The notes: a model not told the origin generated them from the letters alone. A stretch of DNA of 57,442 nt from Verrucomicrobiota bacterium (GCA_018239675.1 JAFEGX010000042.1:1-57442), one strand, 5' to 3'; shown: positions 47,598 to 57,424, numbered from the stretch's first letter. A program made the numbers and translations.

Positions 47598-48701
47598 ATG
47601 AGCGATCTCAAACGTACTCCACTGCGTGAGTTCCATGTGGCTCACGGCGGCCGGCTGGTGGACTTCGCGGGCTGGGAAATGCCCGTGCAATACAAGAGCA
47701 TCCTCGAGGAGCACAAGGCCGTGCGCCGCGCGGCGGGGCTCTTTGACGTGAGTCACATGGGCGAGGTGGACGTCCGGGGCCCCGAGGCCGGTCGTTTTCT
47801 CAATCATCTTGTCACAAACGACGTGGCAAAGCTGTTCCCCGGTCGCGTGATTTATTCGCCGATGTGCTATCCGAGCGGCGGGGTGGTGGACGACCTGCTC
47901 GTCTACATGCGCGGCCCGGAGGACTACTTTCTCTGCATCAACGCCGGCAATGTCGACAAGGACCTCGCCTGGATCAGACAGCAGGCGGCGCGCTTCCAGG
48001 TCACGATCACCGACCGGAGCGCCGACTACGCGCTGCTCGCGGTCCAGGGCCCGAACGCCGCGGCGATCGTCCAGTCCCTGACCCCCGCCGCGCTCGCGGA
48101 CATCAAGTACTACCACTTCGGCCACGGCGACGTCGCCGGCGTGCCGTGCATCCTGAGCCGCACCGGCTACACGGGTGAGGATGGTTTCGAACTCTATCAC
48201 GCCACCGCGCAGGCCCCGAAGCTGGCGGAGGCCGTGCTCGCGGCGGGCGCTGGCCATGGGCTGGAACTCGCCGGGCTCGGCGCCCGCGACAGCTTGCGGC
48301 TCGAAGCCGGCTATCCGCTGTACGGCCACGAGATCACGCAGGATGTCTCGCCCCTCGCGGCCGGACTGGGCTGGACCGTGAAGCTCGACAAGGGCTTCGA
48401 CTTCATCGGGCGCGCGGCGTTGGTGGCGGAGAAGCAGCAGGGGCTGAAGCAGCGGATCGTGTTCTTCAAGACGGGTGACCGCCGCATTGTCCGGGCGGAC
48501 ACTCCCATTCTCGGCGCCGACGGCGCGGTGGTCGGCCGGGTCGTTTCCGGCACCCTCTCGCCGATCCTCAACGAAGCCATCGGCTCGGCCCTGGTCAATG
48601 CGGCTTCGGCCGCCGCGCCCCTCGCGGTCGATATCCGCGGCACCAAACTCAATTTGCATCTGGTCAAACCTCCCTTCGTCGAACTAAAGAAAACCTCATG
48701 A
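47598..48701 (+). CDS. gcvT: Aminomethyltransferase, T-protein of glycine cleavage
   Basis: This 367-residue folate enzyme transfers the methylene group from aminomethyl-GcvH to tetrahydrofolate, releasing ammonia. [53 protein letters not shown] and [20 protein letters not shown] are family-typical, including the folate-contacting Asp/Tyr region. The ATG is followed directly by the family N-terminus. The stop overlaps gcvH (ATGA). No glycine riboswitch was found in the 107 bases upstream. Confidence 0.95.
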   Translation: MSDLKRTPLREFHVAHGGRLVDFAGWEMPVQYKSILEEHKAVRRAAGLFDVSHMGEVDVRGPEAGRFLNHLVTNDVAKLFPGRVIYSPMCYPSGGVVDDLLVYMRGPEDYFLCINAGNVDKDLAWIRQQAARFQVTITDRSADYALLAVQGPNAAAIVQSLTPAALADIKYYHFGHGDVAGVPCILSRTGYTGEDGFELYHATAQAPKLAEAVLAAGAGHGLELAGLGARDSLRLEAGYPLYGHEITQDVSPLAAGLGWTVKLDKGFDFIGRAALVAEKQQGLKQRIVFFKTGDRRIVRADTPILGADGAVVGRVVSGTLSPILNEAIGSALVNAASAAAPLAVDIRGTKLNLHLVKPPFVELKKTS

Positions 48702-49081
48702 GCAACGTCCCCAACGATCTCCGTTACGCGAAATCCCACGAGTGGCTGAAGCTCGCAGGCGACGGCACTGCGACCGTCGGGATCAGCGATTACGCCCAGA
48801 ATTCGCTGGGTGACATCACCTACGTGCAGCTGCCGAAGGTCGGCGCGGCCTTCAAGGCCGGCGAGACCTTCGGCGTCGTGGAGTCGGTCAAGGCCGCCAG
48901 CGATCTCTACGCACCGGCCGCCGGCACCGTGGTCGCCGTCAACCCGGCGCTCGAGTCGGCCCCCGAGACGGTCAACAGCGCGCCGTACGAGGGCGGCTGG
49001 ATGATGAAGCTCAAGCTGGCCAATCCCGCCGACGCGTCCGCCCTGCTCGACGCCGCCGCCTACGCGAAGCAAATCGCCTGA
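48698..49081 (+). CDS. gcvH: Glycine cleavage system H protein
   Basis: This 127-residue lipoyl carrier shuttles the aminomethyl group between GcvP and GcvT. The lipoylated Lys lies in GVVESVKAASDLYAP. RYAKSHEWLKLAGDGTATVG and VNSAPYEGGWMMKLKL are conserved. The start overlaps the gcvT stop by four bases. The P-protein (gcvP) does not follow in this window: the next genes are an efflux system, so gcvP must lie elsewhere. Confidence 0.96.
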   Translation: MSNVPNDLRYAKSHEWLKLAGDGTATVGISDYAQNSLGDITYVQLPKVGAAFKAGETFGVVESVKAASDLYAPAAGTVVAVNPALESAPETVNSAPYEGGWMMKLKLANPADASALLDAAAYAKQIA

Positions 49082-49243
49082 CGGCGGGTGCGGTTCGCCG
49101 CCTGTGGGCGACCGGGCTCTCCCGGCGGGCGGCGGAGCCCGGGCCGCCCATTCATTCCGGCGCAGAACGCCTGGTGTGATTGTTCGCGGGTTTGTTTTTC
49201 GCGGTTGCGACTGGCCGCCGATCAGCGCTGTGATGGCTGTCCC

Positions 49244-50359
49244 ATGCGAAGCCGCCTCCCGCGCCCGCTCTCCATCGGTCTCCTTGCAGCCGCCCTGATT
49301 TTGGCCGGCTGCTCGCGCAGCGCGCGTTCGACCGCGAGTGCCACCAACTCGACGGTCCAGCCGGTCGAGGTGGTGAACGTCGCCCGCCGTGACTTGGCGG
49401 AGGAGGTCAATCTGGTCGGCAGCGTGGCCGCCAACGAGACCGCCCAAATCCGGGCGGAAATCGCCGGGCAGATCCGGGAGATCCTCTTCGAGGAGGGCCA
49501 GCATGTCACGCGCGGCCAGGTGCTCGTGAAGATCGATGACTCGGAGCTGGTCTCGCAACTCGCGCAGGCCACCGCCTCGTTCCGGCTGGCGGAGCTGAAT
49601 CTCGAGCGCACCGAGAACCTCGCGAAGAGCAATCTCATCTCGCAGGCCGACGCGGACGCCGTGCGCTCCGAGTACGCTTCCAGCAAGGCCGCGGTGGCGA
49701 TCCTCCGCACGCGCCTCGCCAAGACCGAGCTCAAGGCCCCGTTCGACGGCGTCACCGGTTCGCGCGAGGTCTCGGTGGGCGACTACGTGAGCACGAGCAC
49801 CGGCACCCCAACCATCACCACGATCAACGACCTTTCCCGGCTCAAGATCGAGTTCCAGGTGCCCGAGCGGTATCTCAGCCAGGTGCGGCCCGGCTCGGCT
49901 TTCAAGGTCCAGGCCCGCACCGAGGGCGTGCGGACCGAGATTGCCGGCGAGGTCTACTTCGTGAGCGCCGTCATCGACCGCGCGACCCGGTCGAGCGAGG
50001 TGAAGGGCTATCTCCTCAATCCGCCGGAGCAGATCCGGCCGGGCATGTTCGCGAACGTCGTCCTGGTCCTGACGGTGCACCCGCGGGTCCTGACGGTGCC
50101 CGAGGGCGCCATCCTCGTCACGCCCCGCGGAGCGCAGGTGATTGCCGTCGTGAAGAAGGACGGCGCGGACGTGGCCGAGTTTGTGCCCGTCACGCTCGGC
50201 CTGCGGTCCCGGGGCGTCGTGGAGATCCAGCCGGATGACGCCAGCCGGGTCACGGAGGGGACCCCCGTGGTCGCGGCCGGGGTCGGATCCCTGATCCTGT
50301 ATGCCGGCGCCCGGGTGGAACCGCGCCCGCAGCACCGCGAGTTTGCCGCCGGCAACTGA
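49244..50359 (+). CDS. RND efflux periplasmic adaptor (membrane fusion lipoprotein)
   Basis: This 371-residue adaptor has a lipoprotein signal peptide (SIGLLAAALILAGCSRS) with lipobox LAGC. The lipoyl/hairpin arrangement is typical: AQIRAEIAGQIREILFEEGQ, QVLVKIDDSELVSQLAQA, a helical hairpin with ERTENLAKSNLISQADADAV, then RLAKTELKAPFDGVTGSREV and a beta-barrel (GDYVSTSTGTPTITTINDLS). It connects the inner-membrane pump to an outer-membrane channel that is not encoded here. The pump gene follows after three bases. Confidence 0.92.
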   Translation: MRSRLPRPLSIGLLAAALILAGCSRSARSTASATNSTVQPVEVVNVARRDLAEEVNLVGSVAANETAQIRAEIAGQIREILFEEGQHVTRGQVLVKIDDSELVSQLAQATASFRLAELNLERTENLAKSNLISQADADAVRSEYASSKAAVAILRTRLAKTELKAPFDGVTGSREVSVGDYVSTSTGTPTITTINDLSRLKIEFQVPERYLSQVRPGSAFKVQARTEGVRTEIAGEVYFVSAVIDRATRSSEVKGYLLNPPEQIRPGMFANVVLVLTVHPRVLTVPEGAILVTPRGAQVIAVVKKDGADVAEFVPVTLGLRSRGVVEIQPDDASRVTEGTPVVAAGVGSLILYAGARVEPRPQHREFAAGN

Positions 50360-50362
50360 CCG

Positions 50363-53300
50363 ATGCTGCTGTCCGACCTTTCCATCAAGCGGCCGGTCGT
50401 CTGCGTCGTCGCGTCGATCTTCATCGTGCTGGTCGGCGGCCTGATGTTCGCGCGCCTGCCGGTGCGCGAGTACCCGAACATCGACTCGCCGATTGTCTCG
50501 GTCGAGACCACCTACCCGGGCGCCTCGGCGGAGGTGATGGAGTCGAAGGTCACCGAGCCCCTCGAGAAGGAGCTCTCGTCGATCGACGGCATCCGCACGC
50601 TGCGGTCGTCGTCCGCGGAGCAGCGGACCAACATCACGCTCGAGTTCAATACCGACAAGAACATCGACGAGGCGGCGAACGACGTGCGCGACCGGGTCAG
50701 CCGGGTCCGCTCGCGGCTGCCCCAGAACATCAACGAGCCGCAGGTGACCAAGGCGGACGCCGACTCCTCGCCGATCATCACGATCTCGTTCTTTTCCGAC
50801 CGCTACAGCCGCCTGGAGCTGACCGAGATGGTCGACCGCCTGGCGGTGCAGCGCATCCAGACGGTGCCGGGCGTCGGCGCCGTGAACATCCGCGGGCCCC
50901 GCTACGCGATGCGGCTCTGGATCGATCCCGACCGCCTCGCCGCCTACAACCTCACGGTCACCGACGTCGCCACGGCGCTCCAGCAGCAGAACATCGACGC
51001 GCCGAGCGGCCGCATCGAGTCGCTGTCGCGCGAGTTCCCGGTGCGCCTGGAGGGCACGATGGTGACCCCGGTCGAGTTCGAGGACCTCGTGCTCGCGACC
51101 CGCGGCGGCTACCAGGTCAAGTTCAAGGACATCGGCCGGGTCGAGCTGGGCGCGGCCGACTACCGCAACGACGCCTTCTTCCGGGGCCGCTCGTCGGTGA
51201 GCGTGGCGGTGCAGCGGCAGTCGCAGTCCAACCTGCTGGCGGTGGCCAACCAGGTGAAGGCGATGCTGCCGACCATCCGCCGGGACATGCCCGAGGGCGT
51301 GCAGGTGGAGGTGAGCTACGACACCAGCGTGTTCGTCGAGCGCTCGATCAAGGAGGTCTACTTCACGCTCGGCGAGGCGGCGATGCTGGTGATCCTGATG
51401 ATCTTCCTCTTCCTGCGTGACTGGCGCGCGACGCTCATCCCGCTGCTGGCGATCCCGATCTCCGTGATCGGCACGTTCGCGGTGATGAGCTGGCTGGGGT
51501 TCACGCTCAACGTGCTGACGCTGCTCGCGCTGGTGCTGGCGGTGGGCCTCGTGGTCGACGACGCGATCGTCGTGCTGGAGAACATCTACCGCCGGATGGA
51601 GTCCGGCGAGACGGTGATCCGGGCCGCGGTGTTCGGCTCGCGGCAGGTGGCGTTCGCCGTCATCGCGACGACGCTGACGCTGGTGGCGGTGTTCGTGCCG
51701 GTCGCGTTCCAGTCCGGCCAGATCGGCCGGCTCTTCTACGAGTTCGGCCTCACGCTCGCGATCTCGGTCTTCGTCTCCGCCTTCGTGGCGCTGACCCTGA
51801 CGCCGATGCTCTGCTCGCGCCTCCTGAAGGTGAAGCGGGTGGGCGGTCACCGGGTGCACGGCCGGTTCTACGAGCTGACCGAGCCGTTCTTTGTCTGGCT
51901 GAACCGGGTCTACGCACGGTTGCTGCACCTGGCGCTGCAGAAGCGCCTGCGGGTCATTGCGGCTGTGACGCTCTTCACCGCGCTGGGCCTCTACAGCTAC
52001 ACGCGCCTGCAGCGCGAGCTGGCCCCGCTCGAGGACCGCGGAATCTTCGTCGCTAATTTCATCTCCCCGGTCGGCTCCACGCCGGCCTACAACATTTTCT
52101 ACGGGCGGGAAATGGAGCGGATGATCCTCGATGTGCCCGAGGTGGACCGCACGTTCAACCGGGCGGGCGAGGGGACCCGCGGCTTCATCTTCGTCACGCT
52201 CAAGCCCTGGGAGCAGCGGAAGCGGAAGACCCAGGAGATCATCGGCGAGCTGCGGCGGAAGTTCCAGCAGACCATCACGGGCGGCCAGGCCACGGTGGCC
52301 CCCGCCGGCTCGCTCGGCACGGGCGGCGGCGGCGGGATCCAGATCGTCCTTCAGGGCAGCGATTTTGAGAAGCTCCAGCAGGCCGGCAGCAAGCTGATCG
52401 AGCGGATGCGCGGCAGCCCGATCTTCAATCAGCCGCGGCTCGACCCGTCGCCGACCAAGCCGCAGCTGCTCGTGCGGATCGACCGGGCAAAGGCCGCGGA
52501 CCTGAGCGTGGCCATCTCGGACATCGGCGCCTCGCTCGAGACGCTGTTGGGCGGGCGCCGCGTCACCGAATTTCAGCGTGGCAATCAGCAGTACGACGTC
52601 ATCGTGCAGGTTGAGGACGCCGACCGCACGACGCCCCGCGACCTCGCGCGGCTGTACGTGAAGTCGAAGACCGGGAATCTCGTCCAGCTGAACAACCTCG
52701 TGACCTACCGGGAAAATGTCGTGCCCGAGAGCTACCCCCACTTCAACCGGCTCCGCTCCGTGACGGTCTCGGCCCAGGTGAACATCGGCTTCACGCTCGG
52801 CGACGGCGTGGACTTTCTCTCCCGCGAGGTCCGTTCGCTGCTGCCGGAGGGCTACAGCTACGCCTGGGACGGCGGGACGCGCGACTTCGTGGAGGGCCGC
52901 AGCGACACCTTCCGGATCTTCGCGCTGGCGCTGGTGTTTACCTTCCTGATCCTGGCGGCGCAGTTCGAGTCGTGGATTCACCCGGTCACGATTTTCACGG
53001 GCGTGGCCATCGCCGTTGCCGGCGGCCTGCTGGTGCTGTATTGCTCCCGCTGGTGGGGCGTGCCGCTGACTGACAATCTCTTCTCGCGGTTCGGCCTGAT
53101 CATGCTGATCGGGCTGGTGGCCAAGAACGGCATCCTGATCGTGGAGTTTGCAAACCAGCTCCAGCTGGAGGGCAAGGACGCGATGGAGGCCGCGTTCCAG
53201 GCCGCCTCGGTGCGCTTCCGGCCGATCCTGATGACCGCCATCGCCACGATCCTGGGCGCGGTGCCGCTGGCGTTCGCCACGGGCGCGGGGGCGGAGACGC

Positions 53301-53494
53301 GCAATGCGATGGGCGCGGTGGTGGTCGGCGGGCTCACGCTCTCGACGCTCATGACGCTGTTCATCGTGCCGATCTTCTACGTCCTGATGGACCGGCTGAG
53401 CGTGCGGCTCACCGGGAAGTCCAGCGCCCACGGCCTGCTTCAGGCCCGCGACATCGCCAAGGACGTAGCCACCACCGCCCCCGGCGCCGACTAG
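50363..53494 (+). CDS. RND multidrug efflux permease (AcrB/MexB-like, HAE1)
   Basis: This 1043-residue inner-membrane proton-driven transporter begins MLLSDLSIKRPVVCVVASIF, the typical first helix. The proton-relay Asp pair lies in LAVGLVVDDAIVVLENIYRR. The second half repeats the layout with FLILAAQFESWIHPVTIFTG and LIGLVAKNGILIVEFANQLQ. Large periplasmic porter loops follow helices 1 and 7. The substrate is unknown. No outer-membrane factor gene or TetR-type regulator lies adjacent. It ends 130 bases before the convergent typA gene. Confidence 0.94.
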   Translation: MLLSDLSIKRPVVCVVASIFIVLVGGLMFARLPVREYPNIDSPIVSVETTYPGASAEVMESKVTEPLEKELSSIDGIRTLRSSSAEQRTNITLEFNTDKNIDEAANDVRDRVSRVRSRLPQNINEPQVTKADADSSPIITISFFSDRYSRLELTEMVDRLAVQRIQTVPGVGAVNIRGPRYAMRLWIDPDRLAAYNLTVTDVATALQQQNIDAPSGRIESLSREFPVRLEGTMVTPVEFEDLVLATRGGYQVKFKDIGRVELGAADYRNDAFFRGRSSVSVAVQRQSQSNLLAVANQVKAMLPTIRRDMPEGVQVEVSYDTSVFVERSIKEVYFTLGEAAMLVILMIFLFLRDWRATLIPLLAIPISVIGTFAVMSWLGFTLNVLTLLALVLAVGLVVDDAIVVLENIYRRMESGETVIRAAVFGSRQVAFAVIATTLTLVAVFVPVAFQSGQIGRLFYEFGLTLAISVFVSAFVALTLTPMLCSRLLKVKRVGGHRVHGRFYELTEPFFVWLNRVYARLLHLALQKRLRVIAAVTLFTALGLYSYTRLQRELAPLEDRGIFVANFISPVGSTPAYNIFYGREMERMILDVPEVDRTFNRAGEGTRGFIFVTLKPWEQRKRKTQEIIGELRRKFQQTITGGQATVAPAGSLGTGGGGGIQIVLQGSDFEKLQQAGSKLIERMRGSPIFNQPRLDPSPTKPQLLVRIDRAKAADLSVAISDIGASLETLLGGRRVTEFQRGNQQYDVIVQVEDADRTTPRDLARLYVKSKTGNLVQLNNLVTYRENVVPESYPHFNRLRSVTVSAQVNIGFTLGDGVDFLSREVRSLLPEGYSYAWDGGTRDFVEGRSDTFRIFALALVFTFLILAAQFESWIHPVTIFTGVAIAVAGGLLVLYCSRWWGVPLTDNLFSRFGLIMLIGLVAKNGILIVEFANQLQLEGKDAMEAAFQAASVRFRPILMTAIATILGAVPLAFATGAGAETRNAMGAVVVGGLTLSTLMTLFIVPIFYVLMDRLSVRLTGKSSAHGLLQARDIAKDVATTAPGAD

Positions 53495-53517
53495 GGCGCA
53501 AGGCCGAAGACCTTTTT

Positions 53518-53590
53518 CAGGAGGGAACGGAGGAAACGAAGCCCGGCCGGCGGTGTGGCCTTCGCGCCTCGTCGGCTCCGTTGCCTCCTG
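53518..53590. repeat. Inverted repeat with 9-base units between the RND gene and typA
   Basis: CAGGAGGGAACGGAG (53518-53532) and CTCCGTTGCCTCCTG (53576-53590) are complementary at 14 of 15 positions, with partial pairing continuing inward. The left arm reads as 9-base units GGAGGGAAC, GGAGGAAAC. It may serve as a bidirectional transcription end. Confidence 0.65.
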
Positions 53591-53624
53591 TGCAAATTGC
53601 CGCTGCGGCCCCGGCCGCCCGTAC

Positions 53625-55448
53625 TCAGCCCTCGAGCTTGGCCTTCTTGGCGGCCTTCTGGCGCTCGGTCTGGCCGAGGATGCGCTTGCGAAGCCGGAGG
53701 CTCTTGGGCGTGACCTCGACCAGTTCGTCGACGGCGATATACTCGATGGCGCGCTCGAGCGACAGCTTCGTGGCCGGCGTGAGGCCGGTCGCGACGCCCT
53801 CGCCCTGCGAGCGGAAATTGGTGAGCTTCTTTTCGCGGACGGCGTTGACGGAGATGTCCTCGTTGCGGGGATTCTCGCCGACGATCATCCCCTCGTAGAC
53901 CTGCTCGCCGGGGCCGACGAACAGCTTGCCGCGCTCCTGGCACATCACGAGCGCATAGGCGGTGGTCTCGCCCGCCTCGGTGGCGATGAGCGTGCCGGTC
54001 AGGCGGGTGAGCACCTCGCCGGCGTACGGGCCGTACTCCTTGAACAGGTGGCTGAGGACGCCGCGGCCGCTGGTGGCGTTGATGACGTCGATCTCCATGC
54101 CGATCAGGCCGCGCGTGGTGATGGTGGCCTCGATCATCGTCGAGTGCGGCAGCTTCTCCATGTTGGTGAGCTGGCCCTTGCGGTTGGCAAGGTTCTGCAT
54201 GATTGCGCCGACGCACTCGTCGGGCACCTCGATCCAGACGGTCTCGTACGGCTCGTGCCGCTGGCCGTCCACGATCTTCTCGATCACGGTCGGGCGGGAA
54301 ACCAGCAGCTCGTAGCCCTCGCGGCGCATCGTCTCGACCAGCACGGCGACCTGCATGGCGCCGCGGGCCTTGACGTTGTAGACGCCGGCGCGGTCGGAGT
54401 CCTCGATGTTGATCGAGACGTTGGTCTTCAGCTCGCGGAACAGGCGCTCGCGGAGCTGGCGGGACGTGACGAGCTTGCCTTCCTGACCGACAAGCGGGCC
54501 GTCGTTCACGCAAAACTGCATCTCGAGGGTCGGCGGGTCGATCTGGGTGAAGGGCAGGGCGTGGCCGTTCTCGTCGGCGGTGATGGTGTCGCCGATGTCG
54601 ATGTCCTCGAAGCCCGACAGGCCGACGATATTGCCGGCGCCGGCGGTGGTGGACTCGCTGGTCGCGAGGCCGGTGTACTCGAAGACCTTGGTGATCTTGG
54701 CGCGGGAGCGCTTGCCGTCGGCGTGACGCACCACGTACACGTTTTCACCGACGGTCGCGATGCCGCCGAGGATCTTGCCGACGGCGATGCGCCCGACGTA
54801 GTCGTTCCAGTCGATGTTGGACACGAGCATGTGGAACGGCTCGTTCGGCTTCGCGAACGGGGGCGGGATGTGCTCCAGGATCGTCTCGAAGAGCGGGGTC
54901 ATGTCCTTCCGCTCGTCGGTCAGGTGGTACATCATGTACCCGTCGCGGCCCGAGCCGTACACGACCGGCGCGTCGAACTGCTCCTCGGTCGCGTTGAGCT
55001 CCATGAGGAGCTCGAGGACCTTCTCGTACATTTTGGCCGGCTCGGCGTTGTCGCGGTCGATCTTGTTGATGACGATCACGACCTTGAGGCCGTGGGCGAG
55101 GGCCTTGCGGAGCACGAAACGGGTCTGGGCCTGCGGGCCGTCGTAGGCGTCGATCACCAGCAGCACGCCGTCCACCATGCGGAGCGCGCGTTCGACCTCG
55201 CCGCCGAAGTCGGCGTGCCCGGGAGTGTCGACGATATTGATCGTCTTGTCGTGCCAGTGTACCGAGGTGTTCTTGGCCTTGATGGTGATGCCCTTCTCCT
55301 TCTCGAGGTCCATGGAGTCCATGGCGCGCTCCTCCACCTGCTGGTTGGCGCGGTAGACCCCGCCCTCCTTGAGCAGCTTGTCGACGAGGGTGGTCTTCCC
55401 ATGGTCGACGTGGGCGATAATGGCGATGTTTCGGATGTTCTGGTTCAT
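53625..55448 (-). CDS. typA: Ribosome-associated GTPase TypA/BipA
   Basis: This 607-residue translational GTPase binds the ribosome and aids assembly or stress adaptation. The G motifs are [17 protein letters not shown] (G1), [16 protein letters not shown] (G3) and [12 protein letters not shown] (G4). Domain II, the EF-G-like domains III and V, and the TypA-specific C-terminal domain ([20 protein letters not shown] and [20 protein letters not shown]) are complete. The ATG at 55448 ([10 protein letters not shown]) fits the family. It is divergent from the RDD gene by about 125 bases. Confidence 0.96.
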   Translation of the reverse strand: MNQNIRNIAIIAHVDHGKTTLVDKLLKEGGVYRANQQVEERAMDSMDLEKEKGITIKAKNTSVHWHDKTINIVDTPGHADFGGEVERALRMVDGVLLVIDAYDGPQAQTRFVLRKALAHGLKVVIVINKIDRDNAEPAKMYEKVLELLMELNATEEQFDAPVVYGSGRDGYMMYHLTDERKDMTPLFETILEHIPPPFAKPNEPFHMLVSNIDWNDYVGRIAVGKILGGIATVGENVYVVRHADGKRSRAKITKVFEYTGLATSESTTAGAGNIVGLSGFEDIDIGDTITADENGHALPFTQIDPPTLEMQFCVNDGPLVGQEGKLVTSRQLRERLFRELKTNVSINIEDSDRAGVYNVKARGAMQVAVLVETMRREGYELLVSRPTVIEKIVDGQRHEPYETVWIEVPDECVGAIMQNLANRKGQLTNMEKLPHSTMIEATITTRGLIGMEIDVINATSGRGVLSHLFKEYGPYAGEVLTRLTGTLIATEAGETTAYALVMCQERGKLFVGPGEQVYEGMIVGENPRNEDISVNAVREKKLTNFRSQGEGVATGLTPATKLSLERAIEYIAVDELVEVTPKSLRLRKRILGQTERQKAAKKAKLEG

Positions 55449-55574
55449 GGACACGGACGGAGCTGGCAGTCGGGAAAAAGGAAGAAAGTGCGGAGCGGTT
55501 TCCGCGAAAGCAAGGCCGAAGGCGGCCCGCGAATCGGTTCTTGCACACCGGCCCGCGCCGGGCTCTCTGGCATC

Positions 55575-56387
55575 ATGGCAGGCGAACCTGACAAAGCCCC
55601 GGCCGAGGGCGGCCGGAAGGTTACGGCGGAGACACTTACGGTGGTCCCGTCGGTGCTGGGCCGGCCGCTGGCTGAACCGTGGCGGCGGCTCGCCGCGATG
55701 GCCGTCGACCTGGTGGCGGTGGCGCTGCTGTCGTTCCTGTCCAAGCCCTTCCTCGGTCTCGGCACCGGCCTGCTGCTCTGCGTCCTCCTCGGCAACTCGG
55801 CCACGGCCCCGGCCGTCCTGAAAACGTTCCGGTGGATCTGCCGGACGCTGGGGGTGGTGGTCATCCTCCTGTCGGTGGTCGCCCTCGGCCATTCCACGCT
55901 GTTGCGCGGCACGCGGGTGAATCTCGACGCCTTCACCGGCTCCGGCGACAGCGCGGCCATGAAGGCGACTGTGGCGGCGCCGCCGGATGCGACCTGGGCC
56001 CAACTGCGGGCGGCGAACGCCCAGCTGCAGGAGCAGGTGGAGCAGCTCAAGGAAGAGGTGCGGTCCCAGCGGTCCAGCGGTTCGTCCTGGGTCGGTCAGG
56101 CCCGGGCCTTCACCACCTCGCTGGGCGTGACCTTCGGCTGGTCGGGCCTCTATTTCACGCTGCTCGCCGGGGCGACCAACGGTCGCACGCTGGGCAAGCT
56201 GGTCTTCCGCACCCGGGTGGTGCGCATCAATGGGGCCAATCTGACCTTCTTCGACGCCTTCATCCGCAACGGCGGCTACATTGCCGGGGTCGCGATGGGC
56301 CTCATCGGCTTCCTGAAGCTCCTCTGGGAACCCAACCGCCAAGCCGTCGAGGACCGTATCGCAGGGACGGTGGTGGTGAAGCAGTAG
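55575..56387 (+). CDS. RDD-family membrane protein with internal coiled coil
   Basis: This 270-residue membrane protein has the RDD-type opening (EPWRRLAAMAVDLVAVALLS) and the late block GATNGRTLGKLVFRTRVVRING, followed by NGGYIAGVAMGLIGFLKLLW and RQAVEDRIAGTVVV. Between the second and third hydrophobic regions is a charged segment with a predicted coiled coil (LRAANAQLQEQVEQLKEEVR, about residues 138-160), which is unusual for the family and may project from the membrane as an oligomerisation region. The function of RDD proteins is largely unknown. The TAG stop lies within the first heptamer unit of a repeat element. Confidence 0.8.
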   Translation: MAGEPDKAPAEGGRKVTAETLTVVPSVLGRPLAEPWRRLAAMAVDLVAVALLSFLSKPFLGLGTGLLLCVLLGNSATAPAVLKTFRWICRTLGVVVILLSVVALGHSTLLRGTRVNLDAFTGSGDSAAMKATVAAPPDATWAQLRAANAQLQEQVEQLKEEVRSQRSSGSSWVGQARAFTTSLGVTFGWSGLYFTLLAGATNGRTLGKLVFRTRVVRINGANLTFFDAFIRNGGYIAGVAMGLIGFLKLLWEPNRQAVEDRIAGTVVVKQ

Positions 56388-56509
56388 CGAGTAGCGTGTA
56401 GCGGGTAGCGAGGAGGCAGACACCCGGTCCAGAATGGACCGAGTCAGTTCGGGGCGGCAGGCAGCCGCGCTAGTAGCATGCTCGCTACACGCTACCCGCT
56501 ACTCGCTAC
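56384..56509. repeat. Heptamer inverted-repeat element, GTAGCGN type
   Basis: The left arm is four units (GTAGCGA, GTAGCGT, GTAGCGG, GTAGCGA at 56384-56411). The right arm is four complementary units (56482-56509). Paired as one hairpin the 28-base arms match at 26 positions; the two mismatches come from the T and G units being in swapped order. The 70-base spacer holds a hairpin, CGGTCC (56425-56430) with GGACCG (56436-56441). The left arm supplies the TAG stop of the RDD gene and the right arm that of the esterase. Confidence 0.9.
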
Positions 56510-57305
56510 GCTCCAAAAACCGCCTCCCCTTCAGCCAGAACTCCAGGTCCTTCGCCCATGGCGGGGCGGGGGCTTCCGGGGTTCCCAGGCCCAGGCCGTG
56601 GCGGCCGTTTTCGTAGAGGCTCAGGGCAAACGGGACGCCGGCGCGGCGGAGGGCGCTGGCGAACATCAGCGCGTTTTCCACGGGCACGGCTTCGTCCGCG
56701 ACCGTGTGCCAGATGAACGCCGGCGGGGTGTCGGGACGCACGTTGCGCTCGGCCGACAGGGCATCGATCTGGGCCGGGCTCGGCTTGGTCCCGAGGAGAT
56801 TCTCGCGCGAACCGGAATGGGCGTAGGGATCCCGCAGCGTGATGACTGGGTAGCACAGGATCCCGAGGTCGGGCCGGCTGCTCTCGCGTTCGACCGGATC
56901 GGCGGCCGCGGGCGAGCCGGCGTTGAATTGGGTGAGGATCGTCGCGACGAGATGGCCGCCGGCGGACGAGCCCATGACCCCGATGCGATTGGGATCGAGT
57001 CCCTCGCGGCGCGCGAGGTGCCGGACGAGCCGCACGGCGCGGGCGGCGTCGTGGAGCATGGCGGGATGCCGGTAGCCGTCGGGTCCGAGCCGGTACTGGA
57101 GGACCCAGGCGTGGAGGCCGAGGGAGGCGAGCCAGCGGGCGTAGTCCTCGCCCTCATGCGGGGCGAGCATGCCATAGGCGCCGCCGGGGAAGACGATGAC
57201 GGTGGCGCCGGTGGCCGGGGCGGTGGGCGCAAAAGGGGTGAGGGCGGGACAGTCCTGCGGCCGATCGCCGAGGGCCCCGGGAGCGCGAGTGGGCCAGAGA
57301 AGCAT
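56499..57305 (-). CDS. Alpha/beta hydrolase, esterase/lipase (BD-FAE/acetyl-esterase-like)
   Basis: This 268-residue carboxylester hydrolase has an oxyanion-hole region VIVFPGGAYGMLAPHEG (GGAY/HGGG-like), a nucleophile Ser in VMGSSAGGHLVATIL, a catalytic Asp probably in WHTVADEAVP or PVENALMF, and a His in LYENGRHGLGLG. The group includes acetylxylan esterases and other deacetylases of plant polysaccharides; the exact substrate is unknown. The ATG at 57305 (MLLWPTRAPG) is preferred over an in-frame upstream start, because the extra sequence (IRNPKSEIRNR) is translated heptamer repeat. The stop lies in the repeat element at its 3' end. Confidence 0.8.
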   Translation of the reverse strand: MLLWPTRAPGALGDRPQDCPALTPFAPTAPATGATVIVFPGGAYGMLAPHEGEDYARWLASLGLHAWVLQYRLGPDGYRHPAMLHDAARAVRLVRHLARREGLDPNRIGVMGSSAGGHLVATILTQFNAGSPAAADPVERESSRPDLGILCYPVITLRDPYAHSGSRENLLGTKPSPAQIDALSAERNVRPDTPPAFIWHTVADEAVPVENALMFASALRRAGVPFALSLYENGRHGLGLGTPEAPAPPWAKDLEFWLKGRRFLERSE

Positions 57306-57424
57306 TCGATTGCGGATTTCGGATTTCGGATTGCGGATTGGAGTGGCGTCGGGTGGCCGAGTCAAAGTGGGTGAGCCGGCCAGCGCCGGATCGAATCCGC
57401 AATTCGCAATCCGCGATCCGCAAT
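57304..57424. repeat. Heptamer inverted-repeat element, TKCGGAT type, upstream of the esterase
   Basis: The left arm is five units (ATTCGAT, TGCGGAT, TTCGGAT, TTCGGAT, TGCGGAT at 57304-57338). The right arm is five complementary units (ATCGAAT, CCGCAAT, TCGCAAT, CCGCGAT, CCGCAAT at 57390-57424), followed by an A-rich run. The spacer is 51 bases. The left arm touches the start codon of the esterase. Confidence 0.85.

Noticed and set aside
48311..53431. Very long open frame on the minus strand, about 1700 codons, opposite gcvTH and the efflux genes
   Set aside because: It is His/Arg/Asp-rich low-complexity translation typical of the antisense of GC-rich genes and lies opposite well-supported genes.
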